Shown in pieces: positions 1 through 8,539 of a stretch of 64,000 nt of DNA. The notes beneath the pieces were generated by a model. It made no database searches. It had not been told where the DNA came from and saw nothing but the letters and a program-made list of their open reading frames with translations. The DNA comes from G963556115 sp963666605 (lineage in GTDB: Bacteria; Planctomycetota; SZUA-567): positions 2,728,001 through 2,792,000 of the forward strand of contig OZ223208.1 in assembly GCA_965140405.1 (NCBI GenBank). Reading direction: 5' to 3'. How positions within the stretch are numbered: position 1 is the stretch's first letter; the number at the start of each line of letters is the position of its first letter. The position numbers and the translations under genes are program-made.

Positions 1-59
1 ATAATATATAATTAAAAGAAAAAGTTTTACTTAAACCAGTTTGAGAGGGTCAAATAATT

Positions 60-527
60 ATGCGGATTATATTAATATTAATGCTTATTTTAGTAACCGG
101 TACTGTTATTCATGCGGATGAGAAGAATGATAGACCGGCAATCCCAGAGATCTTCACACTAGCAGACCTTCAGGGTGAGAACCCTGAATTTCTGGAGAAG
201 TATTTTATTATCAGTAACTTTGAACAGCGCCTTCAACTAGCAACAGGTAAATTATCCAAGAAACTTGGTAGAGTTCTGGTACTCCAAAAGGATGATATAC
301 TTTATATCGCTTTCTACTTCCAGACAGACTCTGGAAAGTACAGAAAGATAGGACGCACAATAGCGGTGAAAAACACCTCTATCCCTAGACAGGACACCCA
401 TCCAGAATATAATATCCCTTGCCTTGTCTTATCACGAACAAATGGTCAAGGGATATACAGAGTTTACCTTTATAATGGACAGACAGTAATTCAAAAAGGC
501 GAGACAGAAACGACTAAAAAAGATTAA
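60..527 (+). CDS. Small exported protein of unknown function
   Basis: 155 aa. The first ~19 residues are a clear Sec signal peptide: a hydrophobic run (ILILMLILV) and a probable cleavage site after VIHA. The mature part is soluble and mixed in charge, with no motif I recognise, so it is probably periplasmic. A GAGAGGG purine stretch lies about 10 nt before the ATG. It ends 52 bp before hisS on the same strand, and I see no terminator between them, so co-transcription is possible. The function is unknown. Confidence 0.6.
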   Translation: MRIILILMLILVTGTVIHADEKNDRPAIPEIFTLADLQGENPEFLEKYFIISNFEQRLQLATGKLSKKLGRVLVLQKDDILYIAFYFQTDSGKYRKIGRTIAVKNTSIPRQDTHPEYNIPCLVLSRTNGQGIYRVYLYNGQTVIQKGETETTKKD

Positions 528-579
528 TTATATTTTAAGAGATTATTACCATAGAATCAGATAGGAAAGAAAGACAAAG

Positions 580-1854
580 ATGGCCAAGAACACTCTACGC
601 TGTATAGAAGGAACAAAGGACTACTTCGGTGACGAAGGAAAACGCTTTACCAAAGCACTTGCTGCAGCCAGTGACACCTTCTGGAAATACGGCTACGAAC
701 AAATCACTACCCCAGTATTTGAAAAGACCGAACTCTTCGCTAGAGGAATTGGCGAAGCTACTGATATTGTTGAGAAGGAGATGTACACCTTCAAGCCAAG
801 CTCAGATTTCCTTACACTCAGGCCAGAAGGCACCGCAGGAGTAGTAAGAGCATACCTACAGCACAATATGCATAAACAAGGTAGTATCAGTAAGCTCTGG
901 TACGCTGGCCCTATGTTCAGGCGTGAACGCCCTCAAAAGGGTCGCCAACGCCAGTTCAATCAAGTAGGTGTAGAGGCACTAGGTAGCGACGACCCACTAC
1001 TTGATGCAGAAGTAGTATCAATGGGTCTGTCATACTACCAGAGTCTTGGCATTACCGGCATCAAGACAAGGCTAAATTCGATAGGGTGCAAAGAGTGCCG
1101 CCCTGAGTATATTGTAAAATTAAAGCAGGCTGTAGAACCAATTCTTAGTACCCTCTGCACAAGCTGCCAAAGTAGATACGAGAAGAATGTACTCCGTATT
1201 GTTGACTGCAAAAAGTGTGCGGATAAGACCAAGGATCTACCAGCAAGTTACGACCACCTCTGTACTGAGTGTGACGAACATTTCTCAACTGTAAAGATGA
1301 CCCTCGAAGCCCTAGGGGTAGACTTCCTACTCGACCAATCACTTGTTAGAGGTCTGGACTACTACACCAAGACAGTATTTGAATATACTTCATCTGCTCT
1401 TGGCGCACAGGATGCTATCGGAGGTGGCGGTAGATATGACGGACTGGTAGAAGAACTCGGTGGCCCAAAAGTTCCTGCTGTAGGCTTTGCAATAGGTGTT
1501 GAGCGTGTAATGATTGCTATGGAAGCACTCTCATGCTGCAACTGCTCTGCCCCTCTTATGATCTACGGTATTGGTCTTGGGGAAACTGGCCATAGATGTA
1601 TGGCTGGTCTTCTTGCAAGAGTACGCAGTGCAGGTTTCTCAGCAGACATGGATTATGAAGGCAAATCTATGAAAGCTCAAATGAGAGCAGCCAATAGACG
1701 TAATGCACTACTCACACTTATTCTTGGAGAGAGTGAACTAGAAAAAGGTATTGTTGTAGTAAAAGACATGCGAAGCGAAGAAGGTGAGCAGGTTGAGATA
1801 CCCCTTGACAAGTTTATAGAGACTCTAAAAGGTATGATCCCAACACTAAAATAA
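580..1854 (+). CDS. hisS: Histidyl-tRNA synthetase
   Basis: 424 aa, the normal length for bacterial HisRS. It charges tRNA-His with histidine in the cytoplasm. Class II signatures are visible: motif 2 around FRRERPQKGRQRQFNQ, the histidine-specific RGLDYYTKTVFEY block, and motif 3 with GGGGRYDGL and GFAIGVERV. The region between residues ~165 and 230 carries four CxxC pairs (CKEC, CTSC, CKKC, CTEC), as seen in one common HisRS subtype; they may bind zinc. A C-terminal anticodon-binding domain follows. It is followed directly by a strong terminator. Confidence 0.97.
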   Translation: MAKNTLRCIEGTKDYFGDEGKRFTKALAAASDTFWKYGYEQITTPVFEKTELFARGIGEATDIVEKEMYTFKPSSDFLTLRPEGTAGVVRAYLQHNMHKQGSISKLWYAGPMFRRERPQKGRQRQFNQVGVEALGSDDPLLDAEVVSMGLSYYQSLGITGIKTRLNSIGCKECRPEYIVKLKQAVEPILSTLCTSCQSRYEKNVLRIVDCKKCADKTKDLPASYDHLCTECDEHFSTVKMTLEALGVDFLLDQSLVRGLDYYTKTVFEYTSSALGAQDAIGGGGRYDGLVEELGGPKVPAVGFAIGVERVMIAMEALSCCNCSAPLMIYGIGLGETGHRCMAGLLARVRSAGFSADMDYEGKSMKAQMRAANRRNALLTLILGESELEKGIVVVKDMRSEEGEQVEIPLDKFIETLKGMIPTLK

Positions 1855-1883
1855 GTTATTTACCATAATACTATTATAACTTT

Positions 1884-1920
1884 AGAGACCTGCATTTATA
1901 TGCAGGTCTCTTTATATTTA
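1884..1920 (+). terminator. Rho-independent terminator of hisS
   Basis: A perfect 12-bp stem (AGAGACCTGCAT, 1884-1895, with 1900-1911) has a 4-nt loop and is followed by a T-rich tail. Confidence 0.9.
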
Positions 1921-2040
1921 TTATATCAGCAACTATGATACTATGTTCATTTTCAGTTCTTACTACGTCCTATAATAACTCATAAATTAATCAAGAAATA
2001 TACGATAAAACTTGCACACAAATTTTATTTGATAAAAACC

Positions 2041-2067
2041 TAAAGTCCGATAACTTTCCACCGATGA
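2041..2067 (+). promoter_or_regulatory. Sigma-28 (FliA)-type promoter candidate
   Basis: TAAAGTCC (2041-2048), then 11 nt, then ACCGATGA (2060-2067). The FliA consensus is TAAAGTTT-N11-GCCGATAA, so both boxes match 6 of 8 positions at the exact spacing. The predicted start is near 2074, about 150 nt before the calcium-binding protein gene. The rest of the 1921-2225 gap holds only the hairpin and leader ORF described separately. Confidence 0.6.
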
Positions 2068-2151
2068 TAAGCTTGGAGAGGCATTTTATCGATAAAACAA
2101 TCCAAAAAATAGTATCATATGCTCAAGTCATATCGACTTTTAGCATAGTTT

Positions 2152-2177
2152 TGTGACCCCTTTGGGGAGGGGTCACA
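2152..2177 (+). promoter_or_regulatory. Leader hairpin covering a Shine-Dalgarno sequence
   Basis: TGTGACCCC (2152-2160) pairs with GGGGTCACA (2169-2177) across an 8-nt loop. The loop and 3' arm contain the purine run GGGGAGGGG, which would be the ribosome binding site of the leader ORF starting at 2179. No T-run follows, so it looks like a translational control hairpin rather than a terminator. Confidence 0.5.
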
Positions 2178-2178
2178 G

Positions 2179-2229
2179 ATGAAAAAACTGACGTTATTTA
2201 ATTTATACGACCAGGGAGGGTTGTTATGA
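2179..2229 (+). CDS. 16-residue leader ORF overlapping the next gene
   Basis: MKKLTLFNLYDQGGLL. GGAGGGG ends about 6 nt before the ATG. The TGA stop overlaps the next ATG as ATGA (2226-2229), a common arrangement for translational coupling. There is no homology evidence. It could be chance, but the RBS, spacing and overlap together are suggestive. Confidence 0.35.
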   Translation: MKKLTLFNLYDQGGLL

Positions 2230-3461
2230 GTGCGAACATTATCGATACCAGCGTAAACATGTCATTTTCACAAGAATCAACAAGCTTTAGTATGAGTACA
2301 GGTACACAATCAAATCATGACTCACAGAGTAATTCATCACAGCCCACTACTGTGACTCAAGAAGCAACTGTAGTTAGAGATAGCTTCGAATTTTCTAGCA
2401 AGTCTTCTAGCACTTCAATTACTTATAATGCTCCAAAACAATTTGTACGCTCCAACAAAGTTTCTGGAAACATAGCAACTGTCCGCCAGACCTACTTTAC
2501 ACCTCAGGGAAACAAGCAACTTGAAGACAACATCAACCAAATGCTTTCTGATTTTTATGGCAGCGACACACCAGAAATGAAAGAACATAAAGAAACCTTG
2601 AACAATATAAAAATGCTTGATCCTGAACTTGCTCAAAAAGCCATGTTCCTTATAACTCTTATGGACAAAGAAGATGCAGAGAAATTCCTAGCAAACATGT
2701 CAAAATTTTCTTATCAAATGAACGAAAGCAACTCAAACGCAACTTCTCTCAATACAGTTGCCACAGCCAGTGCCAGCGCAACAGAAGATAAACGCTCAGC
2801 AACAATAGAAAATGCAACAAATGCACTTGAAGGCTTTGCTGAAACTCTCTCAACTAAGTTAAATATCTCTATCAATCTTAGTGAAATTAGATTTACTGGC
2901 AGTGATATGGCACAATTTTTTAACAGTAATATAAATGGATCTCTCAATATCAACATGTGTGATCCCCTAGTATTTGATCTTGCTGGAGATGGTATAGACT
3001 TAAAGAGTGCAGAAAATGGGGTAGACTTTGATATAGATGGTGACGGAGAGAAAGAGCAAACTGCATTTATTAAAGGCGATGACGCACTACTATACCTAGA
3101 CAAGAGTGGTAATGGTATTGCAGATAACGGTAATGAACTCTTCGGTGACCAAGAAGGTCACACCAATGGCTACAGCAAACTCGCTCAATACGATGAAAAC
3201 AATGATGGCGTTATTGACAAACTTGACAAAGTCTACAGTGAACTCAGATTGTGGCAGGACAAGAACGATGACGGCTTCAACCAACTTTCAGAAAGCATGT
3301 CACTGCTAGAAGCTGGTATAGAATCAATCCAACTAAAATACAATGAACTAAATGAGTGCGACGGTAAAGGAAACATGACAGGTCAATCCAGTAGTTTCAC
3401 ACGCACAGATGGAAGCAAAGGCTACACCGCAGACATGCTGTTTAGAAATTACTCCAAATAA
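2226..3461 (+). CDS. Calcium-binding-repeat protein, probably secreted, flagellar-regulon candidate
   Basis: 411 aa. The first ~75 residues are Ser/Thr/Gln-rich and low in complexity, with no Sec signal. A helical middle follows. The C-terminal half, from ~residue 245, matches the calcium-binding domain common in secreted bacterial proteins: DPLVFDLAGDGIDL, FDIDGDGEKE, LDKSGNGIADNGNELFGD, YDENNDGVID and QDKNDDGFNQLSE. The last four are EF-hand-like Asp/Asn/Gly loops. The start has a good RBS (GGGAGGG, ~5 nt). An upstream sigma-28-like promoter suggests expression with late flagellar genes. Without a signal peptide, export through the flagellar apparatus or a type I system is inferred, not shown. 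Confidence 0.65.
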   Translation: MSANIIDTSVNMSFSQESTSFSMSTGTQSNHDSQSNSSQPTTVTQEATVVRDSFEFSSKSSSTSITYNAPKQFVRSNKVSGNIATVRQTYFTPQGNKQLEDNINQMLSDFYGSDTPEMKEHKETLNNIKMLDPELAQKAMFLITLMDKEDAEKFLANMSKFSYQMNESNSNATSLNTVATASASATEDKRSATIENATNALEGFAETLSTKLNISINLSEIRFTGSDMAQFFNSNINGSLNINMCDPLVFDLAGDGIDLKSAENGVDFDIDGDGEKEQTAFIKGDDALLYLDKSGNGIADNGNELFGDQEGHTNGYSKLAQYDENNDGVIDKLDKVYSELRLWQDKNDDGFNQLSESMSLLEAGIESIQLKYNELNECDGKGNMTGQSSSFTRTDGSKGYTADMLFRNYSK

Positions 3462-3486
3462 AGCTCTTCCCATCCCGTAATACAAC

Positions 3487-3520
3487 TCCTGCAAGATAAC
3501 GCAAAAGCTATCTTGCAGGA
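3487..3520. terminator. Hairpin between convergent genes
   Basis: A 12-bp perfect stem (TCCTGCAAGATA with TATCTTGCAGGA) and a 10-nt loop lie between the ends of the calcium-binding gene and the GIY-YIG gene. Neither side has a long T-run, so it is a weak or factor-dependent bidirectional terminator. Confidence 0.5.
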
Positions 3521-3533
3521 TATATCAATGTTC

Positions 3534-3788
3534 TCAAACAACATTAATTTCAGAAGCAATAAGTGCCAATTTTTCTCTCTTACCTAACTTCTTAATCCTA
3601 ATTTCCGCCTTACTAGCTTCCGATCTATTCTTAAACTCCTGCTTAAAAACTAATTTAAGCGGAGACCTTCCTCTACAGTATTTTGCCCCCTTACCACTCT
3701 CATGCTCAGTAAATCGCCGCTGAACATCGGTAGTAATACCCGTATATAGTGTAGAGTCAGCACACCTAATAATATATAACCACCACAC
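3534..3788 (-). CDS. GIY-YIG domain protein (UPF0213/YhbQ-like)
   Basis: 84 aa, typical of the stand-alone single-domain GIY-YIG family. It begins MWWLYIIRC with the Tyr-Ile of the GIY half and has YTGIT for the YIG half. The helix motif with Arg (DVQRRFTEHESGKGAKY) and the basic C-terminus are as in the family. The start is GTG with AAGGAT about 9 nt upstream. Members resemble nuclease catalytic domains and act on DNA in some species; the substrate here is unknown. It is a single-gene unit, convergent with its left neighbour. Confidence 0.8.
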   Translation of the reverse strand: MWWLYIIRCADSTLYTGITTDVQRRFTEHESGKGAKYCRGRSPLKLVFKQEFKNRSEASKAEIRIKKLGKREKLALIASEINVV

Positions 3789-3919
3789 GATTAAAAAATC
3801 CTTAATAAAGTAATTTACAACTCAAATCATCCAAGTATACTTATTCTAATGATTTATTAAGTCAAACAAAAGAATATTCACCTTTATTTTAATATAGACA
3901 TTACAAATCGGAGAAAAGA

Positions 3920-4201
3920 ATGCTACAAACAAATGAATACTTTGACGGCAAGGTAAAATCAATCGGACTGAACAATTCTGGAGGTAGATCAACAGTCGGT
4001 GTAATGGCAGTAGGCGAGTACGAATTCGGTACCGACACTATTGAGATCATGCACGTGGTTAGTGGTGCGCTCACAGTACTGCTTCCTGGTAGCACAGAGT
4101 GGAAGACATACAAGAGCTGCGACAGTTTCGAAGTACCGGCAAATGAAAAGTTTGCTCTAAAGGTTGAAGAAGAAACAGCCTACCTCTGTACTTACAAATA
4201 A
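3920..4201 (+). CDS. ppnP: Pyrimidine/purine nucleoside phosphorylase
   Basis: 93 aa, full length for the PpnP (YaiE, DUF1255) single-cupin family. Family residues are evident: NEYFDGKVKSIG, STVGVM, VVSGALTVLLPGS, FEVPANEKFAL and a C-terminal AYLCTY. The enzyme splits nucleosides with phosphate to base plus ribose-1-phosphate, serving salvage. GGAGAAAAGA sits directly before the ATG. The downstream peptidase starts 29 bp later, likely in one transcript. Confidence 0.9.
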   Translation: MLQTNEYFDGKVKSIGLNNSGGRSTVGVMAVGEYEFGTDTIEIMHVVSGALTVLLPGSTEWKTYKSCDSFEVPANEKFALKVEEETAYLCTYK

Positions 4202-4230
4202 CACGATATTAATAGCTAGAGAGACCACAC

Positions 4231-5412
4231 ATGATACCAAAGAGCGAAATCGAATACAGACTGAATAAAGTTCAAACTTTACTAGACAAATATGAGCCAG
4301 ACTGGTCTGTAGCAGTAATTACCAAGAAAATCTCAATCTACTACCTCACCGGAACCCTTGCTACAGGTGTACTCTGGTTAAATCGCGGTTCAACTCCAAA
4401 ACTCTTTGTACGTGTTGGCTTTGAACGAGCTGCTGGTGAATCTCCACTTGAGCAAATACATAGATATACGAGCTACAGAGACATAAAGGAAATTGTTGAT
4501 TATACTTCTGACTCTGTACTGCTAGAGAAGTCGACAATGACCCTCAGTGGGTTCGAGCTCTTCAACAAACACTTCTCCTTCAAAGAGACCAAGCCACTCG
4601 AACAAATTCTCAGTCGAGCGATGTCTGTAAAGACAGATTACGAAATAGAACGACTCCGTAAAGCAGGATCTATTCACCAGAAGGTTTTCGAAGAGATTGT
4701 TCCAACAGTTCTAAGTGAAGGTATGACCGAAGCAGAGCTGGGCTCAGAGGTACTCAGAGCCCAGATAGGACTAGGTTCACACGGGCTAGCAAGATTTCAA
4801 ATGGCCGATACAGATGTCTTTCTGGGGTATCTTTCATTCAGTGAGAACGGTCTAATTCCTACTAATTTCGATGGACCAGACGGCACAATGGGTAACTGCC
4901 CTGCTGTTCCATGTTTTGGCAACCCAGATAGAAGATTACGTTCTGGTGATACCGTATTTATCGATACTGCTTGTGGTTATGACGGCTACCATACAGACAA
5001 GACCAGCCTCTACACTTATGGTAACTTTAACAACCCAGAAGCAGAAAAGGTCCATAATATCTGCGTAGAGATACAGGAGCATGCTGCTTCCCTACTCAAA
5101 CCTGGAGCCATCCCCTCAGAAATATATAACATAGTCACCTCAAAGCTTTCTCCCGGATTTTTAGAAGGCTTTATGGGATGCCCAAGTGAACAAGCTGGTT
5201 TTCTTGGCCACGGTGTAGGCCTACATGTGGATGAGTATCCTGTTATTGCTAACAAATTCGACGAACCCCTTGAAGAAAACATGGTAATAGCATTAGAGCC
5301 CAAAAAAGGCATCCCTGTCGTTGGTATGCTAGGTACAGAAAATACCTTTCTTGTTACCAATACTGGAGGCGTATCACTTACCGGTATTAGGTATGATATC
5401 ATTAAAGTTTAA
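4231..5412 (+). CDS. M24-family metallopeptidase (Xaa-Pro aminopeptidase-like)
   Basis: 393 aa with the two-domain creatinase/prolidase layout. The N-terminal non-catalytic domain covers ~1-130. The pita-bread catalytic domain has the metal ligands in DTACGYDGYHTDKT, GHGVGLHVDEYP and ALEPKK, followed by TENTFLV. It probably removes an N-terminal residue preceding proline in the cytoplasm. No signal peptide is present. It follows ppnP closely and ends at a strong terminator. Exact substrate specificity cannot be set from sequence. Confidence 0.88.
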   Translation: MIPKSEIEYRLNKVQTLLDKYEPDWSVAVITKKISIYYLTGTLATGVLWLNRGSTPKLFVRVGFERAAGESPLEQIHRYTSYRDIKEIVDYTSDSVLLEKSTMTLSGFELFNKHFSFKETKPLEQILSRAMSVKTDYEIERLRKAGSIHQKVFEEIVPTVLSEGMTEAELGSEVLRAQIGLGSHGLARFQMADTDVFLGYLSFSENGLIPTNFDGPDGTMGNCPAVPCFGNPDRRLRSGDTVFIDTACGYDGYHTDKTSLYTYGNFNNPEAEKVHNICVEIQEHAASLLKPGAIPSEIYNIVTSKLSPGFLEGFMGCPSEQAGFLGHGVGLHVDEYPVIANKFDEPLEENMVIALEPKKGIPVVGMLGTENTFLVTNTGGVSLTGIRYDIIKV

Positions 5413-5430
5413 AAAACGACAAAATCACTT

Positions 5431-5463
5431 AAAAAAAACACGCAATATAGCGTGTTTTTTTTA
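5431..5463 (+). terminator. Rho-independent terminator
   Basis: AAAAAACACGC (5433-5443) pairs with GCGTGTTTTTT (5450-5460) around a 6-nt loop, with T-run continuation. It ends the ppnP-peptidase unit. Confidence 0.9.
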
Positions 5464-5578
5464 TTGATATTATCGCACCATCGATTTTCTTGCAATAATT
5501 ATCATAATTTTATAAACATATAAACACATACAAAGTAACGACTTAAAATTTATTTAAAATATTTTTTCGGTTTTTTCC

Positions 5579-5605
5579 TAAAGTTTCTAAGGTTACCCCC
5601 GTTAA
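5579..5605 (+). promoter_or_regulatory. Sigma-28 (FliA)-type promoter of flagellin
   Basis: TAAAGTTT (5579-5586) is a perfect FliA -35 box. After 11 nt comes CCCGTTAA (5598-5605), 6 of 8 matches to GCCGATAA. The predicted start near 5612 would give a 5' leader of about 330 nt before the flagellin ATG. Confidence 0.7.
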
Positions 5606-5611
5606 TAACGA

Positions 5612-5942
5612 TGTAAGCATAATTCCAAGCTGTAGAAATCTTCTCTCAAACCGACTCTGCCTTAGAGTTAAAAAAAAGAGAGCGCTTAGAACAAACCTTA
5701 CAAAAGCCTTGAAGTATATATTAAAATTTACGCCTTGCAAAAAAACAATTAATTGAAAGGAGGTACTGCCTATTAGCTGGGTCATTCTATATTCCTAGCG
5801 CTTGAGTAATTTGATTTAAAATATAGAACGGTGATACGGACTGCCGTGCATGGATGTGAATAGTCCAGGAATATTAAATACGGGTTGCCTTAAAACTCTA
5901 ATATTCCAAATATTAACTTGAATTTCATGGAGGAAATTCGCT
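5612..5942 (+). promoter_or_regulatory. Long structured 5' leader of flagellin mRNA
   Basis: About 330 nt without a supported gene. Three consecutive hairpins occur: TTCTATATT (5785-5793) with AATATAGAA (5820-5828); GGACT (5838-5842) with AGTCC (5862-5866); and GGAATATT (5868-5875) with AATATTCC (5900-5907). A strong but orphan Shine-Dalgarno, AAAGGAGGTA at 5757-5766, is not followed by a start codon. The true flagellin RBS is GGAGG at about 5930. The arrangement suggests post-transcriptional control; no known riboswitch class is recognised. Confidence 0.45.
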
Positions 5943-8486
5943 ATGCCTATGATCGTTGCGAATAATTTGAATGCCCTATCAACAGGGATTTCACTAGAAA
6001 AAAACAATTCTAAACTCAGCGGGTCTTTAGAAAGACTCTCAACTGGTTTCAAAATCAATTCTGGTAAAGATGACCCATCAGGTCTCGTTATCAGCGAACA
6101 GCTCCGCGCTCAGAACGTTGGTCTTGAAAGAGCAGTCCAGAACACTCAAGAAGCAAATAATGTTCTCGGTATTGCTGAAGGTGCGCTAAACGAGATGAAC
6201 AATATTCTCTCAAAGATGCGCCAGCTAGCTATTCACTCAGCCAACAGTGGTGTTACTAGTCCAGAGCAGGTAGCAGCCGACCAAGCAGAGGTCGACAGTT
6301 CAGTACAAACACTCGATAGAATCGCCCGTACAACCAAGTTCTCAGATCAGTTTCTTCTCAATGGTAATAAAGAACTAAGTTATGACTCATCAGTACAGAT
6401 AAGCGATTCAAACGACCACAAACTTGTCAATGAAGAGCTTTCAAACATTCAGCAAATCTTCAAGAAAGATAATTTTAAGCTCAATATCAGTTTTTCAGGT
6501 TCTCAAGCATCAGGTACTTCCTCTCTAAAAGAGAACGGTAATGAAGCCCAAAAAGGCTATGTTGAAGTAAGTAAAAACAAGTCCTCAGCTACACAAATCA
6601 CAACAGGACAGACCGGTACCAACGCTTCAAAGAACTACACACTTTCAGCAGACCAGTCATTCACACTCTCTGGTAATGGTGGTAGTCGCTACCTTTCATT
6701 TGCTGAAGGCACTCATATTGGTGAGATGGTTACATCTATCAACAGCGCCTCAGACTCAACAGGTGTGAAAGCAACACTTATCTATGACTCAAATGCAACA
6801 GTTAAAGAAACAGCAACAACAGGTGCTCTTCAAGAGCTAGCTACCTCAGCTCACACAAGTGGTCAAGCAGATGTCTTCAATATCAGTGCACTTGGTGAAG
6901 CAACATCATCTGGTGCGACATCTATCTACGTAGGTTCATCAACAACTATCAAGCTTGGTCAAAATGTGGATGGCTATGGTCGTGCATATCTGAAGATGAT
7001 AGACGCTGACTCATACGAGATCTACAAAGATCAAAACATGACCATGAAGGTCGCTGAAGGAGATATTTCATCAACGACTCATTCATCTACGATTTCAGCA
7101 ACAAATAATTCTGAGCTTTCAGGCATTAGCCTCACCTTCTCTACAGATGTTGCAGCTGGCATGACCTCTGTTATCCAACTTGGGGTAATGCAAGAAGATT
7201 CAGATACAGGAGCAATTGGCACCGACACTGTTAATTTTAAAGAACTTGAAGATGCTGCTTTAGGAACAGACGGTTCAACAAAACAATTTATTAACTCTGG
7301 TTCATATCTAAGTGGTGTAAAACTTGGTACAAACACTGATGAAACAGGTAAGATGTACCTAAAAGCAACACTAAGTACTAGTGCTGGTGATAATTCACAA
7401 GTCTTCATTTATAAAGATGCTAGAATGCGTGATGAAGACCTGGTAGCACAGTCAGACAAAGTAGACTTAACAGGAAATTCAAGCGGTGGAGTCGCGCTAA
7501 GGCTCTACGGAACAGACACAGCAACAAGTGGTGAGACATCAGGACTATATGGTACTCTCAACTTCAATATGGCTACGACTGCATCCCAAGATCTCTCGTT
7601 TACGACTACAATTTCATCGGAAAATCTCGGCTTACGTATTAGCACTACAGAATACGGTAGCAACGAATTCATCAAGGTAAAATCTGATCAAGGAGAGCTT
7701 TTCAGCGTCTATAACGAACAGCAAGAAGCAGAGCTGATCGGTTCAGGCGAAGAGAAGTCAAGCTACGGACGGGATGCCACCATTTCACTCAACGGACAAG
7801 AGTTGAAGTTAGACGGGATTGAAGGAAAAGTTGCGAACTTGGATACCGCAGCTAAGCTTTCACTAAATCAAGGAACACTAGGTTGCACCACTGTAGCAGC
7901 GGTCGGTTATGATGAAGGAGCTTGGGGATCAAGAGCTTACCGAATGGCAGATTCAACAGATAACTATGTCAACCACGCTATCAAAAGCACTACCGAGACA
8001 CTCGGCGATTGGGAAGGTGGCATGCAGTTCCAGCTAGGTGAAGGTGCTGGCGACCAAGAAAGGACAGTGTTCTCACTACAAGATGTTACAGCTACTGAGC
8101 TAGGCCGCACTCAGTTCTCAGATACATTCGGCGGAAATATTGATACAGAGAAATACTTATCAATCAATGACATGCTCAGTGGTGGACTTGCTAGCCTTGG
8201 AGCAGACCCTGTAAAAGCTCTTGAAATTATCGACACAGCTATCAATGATGTATCGAACCTCAGAGCCGACATTGGTGCTTTCCAAGCAAATATGCTCGAG
8301 ACAAATGCTAGTAGCTTGAATGTAGCAATTGAAAATATCACAAAGACAGAGAGCTATATTAGAGACGCAGATATGGCTAAAGAATCAACAGAGTTCACTT
8401 CGAATCAGATCATGGTTCAAGCAGGTACATCAATGCTATCACAGGCAAATGCTTTACAGCAGAACGCACTATCACTCATAGGCTAA
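5943..8486 (+). CDS. fliC: Flagellin with very large central domain
   Basis: 847 aa, against roughly 270-500 for most flagellins. The N-terminal D0/D1 region (1-~145) has canonical residues (NNLNALST, LERLSTGFKINSGKDDPSGL, EGALNEMNNILSKMRQLA, RTTKFSDQFLLNG). The C-terminal D1/D0 part (~755-847) has LRADIGAFQANM and ends SMLSQANALQQNALSLIG. The ~600-aa Ser/Thr/Gly-rich centre is a surface-exposed insertion. It includes a flagellin_IN-like stretch (~233-280, with EMVTSINSASDSTGV) and an internal repeat at residues ~337 and ~460. It is the filament subunit, exported by the flagellar secretion system. A sigma-28-like promoter lies upstream, FlaG follows, and two GT41 glycosyltransferases lie downstream. 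Confidence 0.95.
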   Translation: MPMIVANNLNALSTGISLEKNNSKLSGSLERLSTGFKINSGKDDPSGLVISEQLRAQNVGLERAVQNTQEANNVLGIAEGALNEMNNILSKMRQLAIHSANSGVTSPEQVAADQAEVDSSVQTLDRIARTTKFSDQFLLNGNKELSYDSSVQISDSNDHKLVNEELSNIQQIFKKDNFKLNISFSGSQASGTSSLKENGNEAQKGYVEVSKNKSSATQITTGQTGTNASKNYTLSADQSFTLSGNGGSRYLSFAEGTHIGEMVTSINSASDSTGVKATLIYDSNATVKETATTGALQELATSAHTSGQADVFNISALGEATSSGATSIYVGSSTTIKLGQNVDGYGRAYLKMIDADSYEIYKDQNMTMKVAEGDISSTTHSSTISATNNSELSGISLTFSTDVAAGMTSVIQLGVMQEDSDTGAIGTDTVNFKELEDAALGTDGSTKQFINSGSYLSGVKLGTNTDETGKMYLKATLSTSAGDNSQVFIYKDARMRDEDLVAQSDKVDLTGNSSGGVALRLYGTDTATSGETSGLYGTLNFNMATTASQDLSFTTTISSENLGLRISTTEYGSNEFIKVKSDQGELFSVYNEQQEAELIGSGEEKSSYGRDATISLNGQELKLDGIEGKVANLDTAAKLSLNQGTLGCTTVAAVGYDEGAWGSRAYRMADSTDNYVNHAIKSTTETLGDWEGGMQFQLGEGAGDQERTVFSLQDVTATELGRTQFSDTFGGNIDTEKYLSINDMLSGGLASLGADPVKALEIIDTAINDVSNLRADIGAFQANMLETNASSLNVAIENITKTESYIRDADMAKESTEFTSNQIMVQAGTSMLSQANALQQNALSLIG

Positions 8487-8539
8487 GAGTAACAAGAGAT
8501 ACTTAGTAGCATAAGAATGAGGTAATAGTACCATAGGCT

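Noticed and set aside
5757..5785. Strong Shine-Dalgarno in the flagellin leader as evidence of a small gene
   Set aside because: No ATG, GTG or TTG lies at a usable distance and no plus-strand ORF follows; kept only as part of the leader description.
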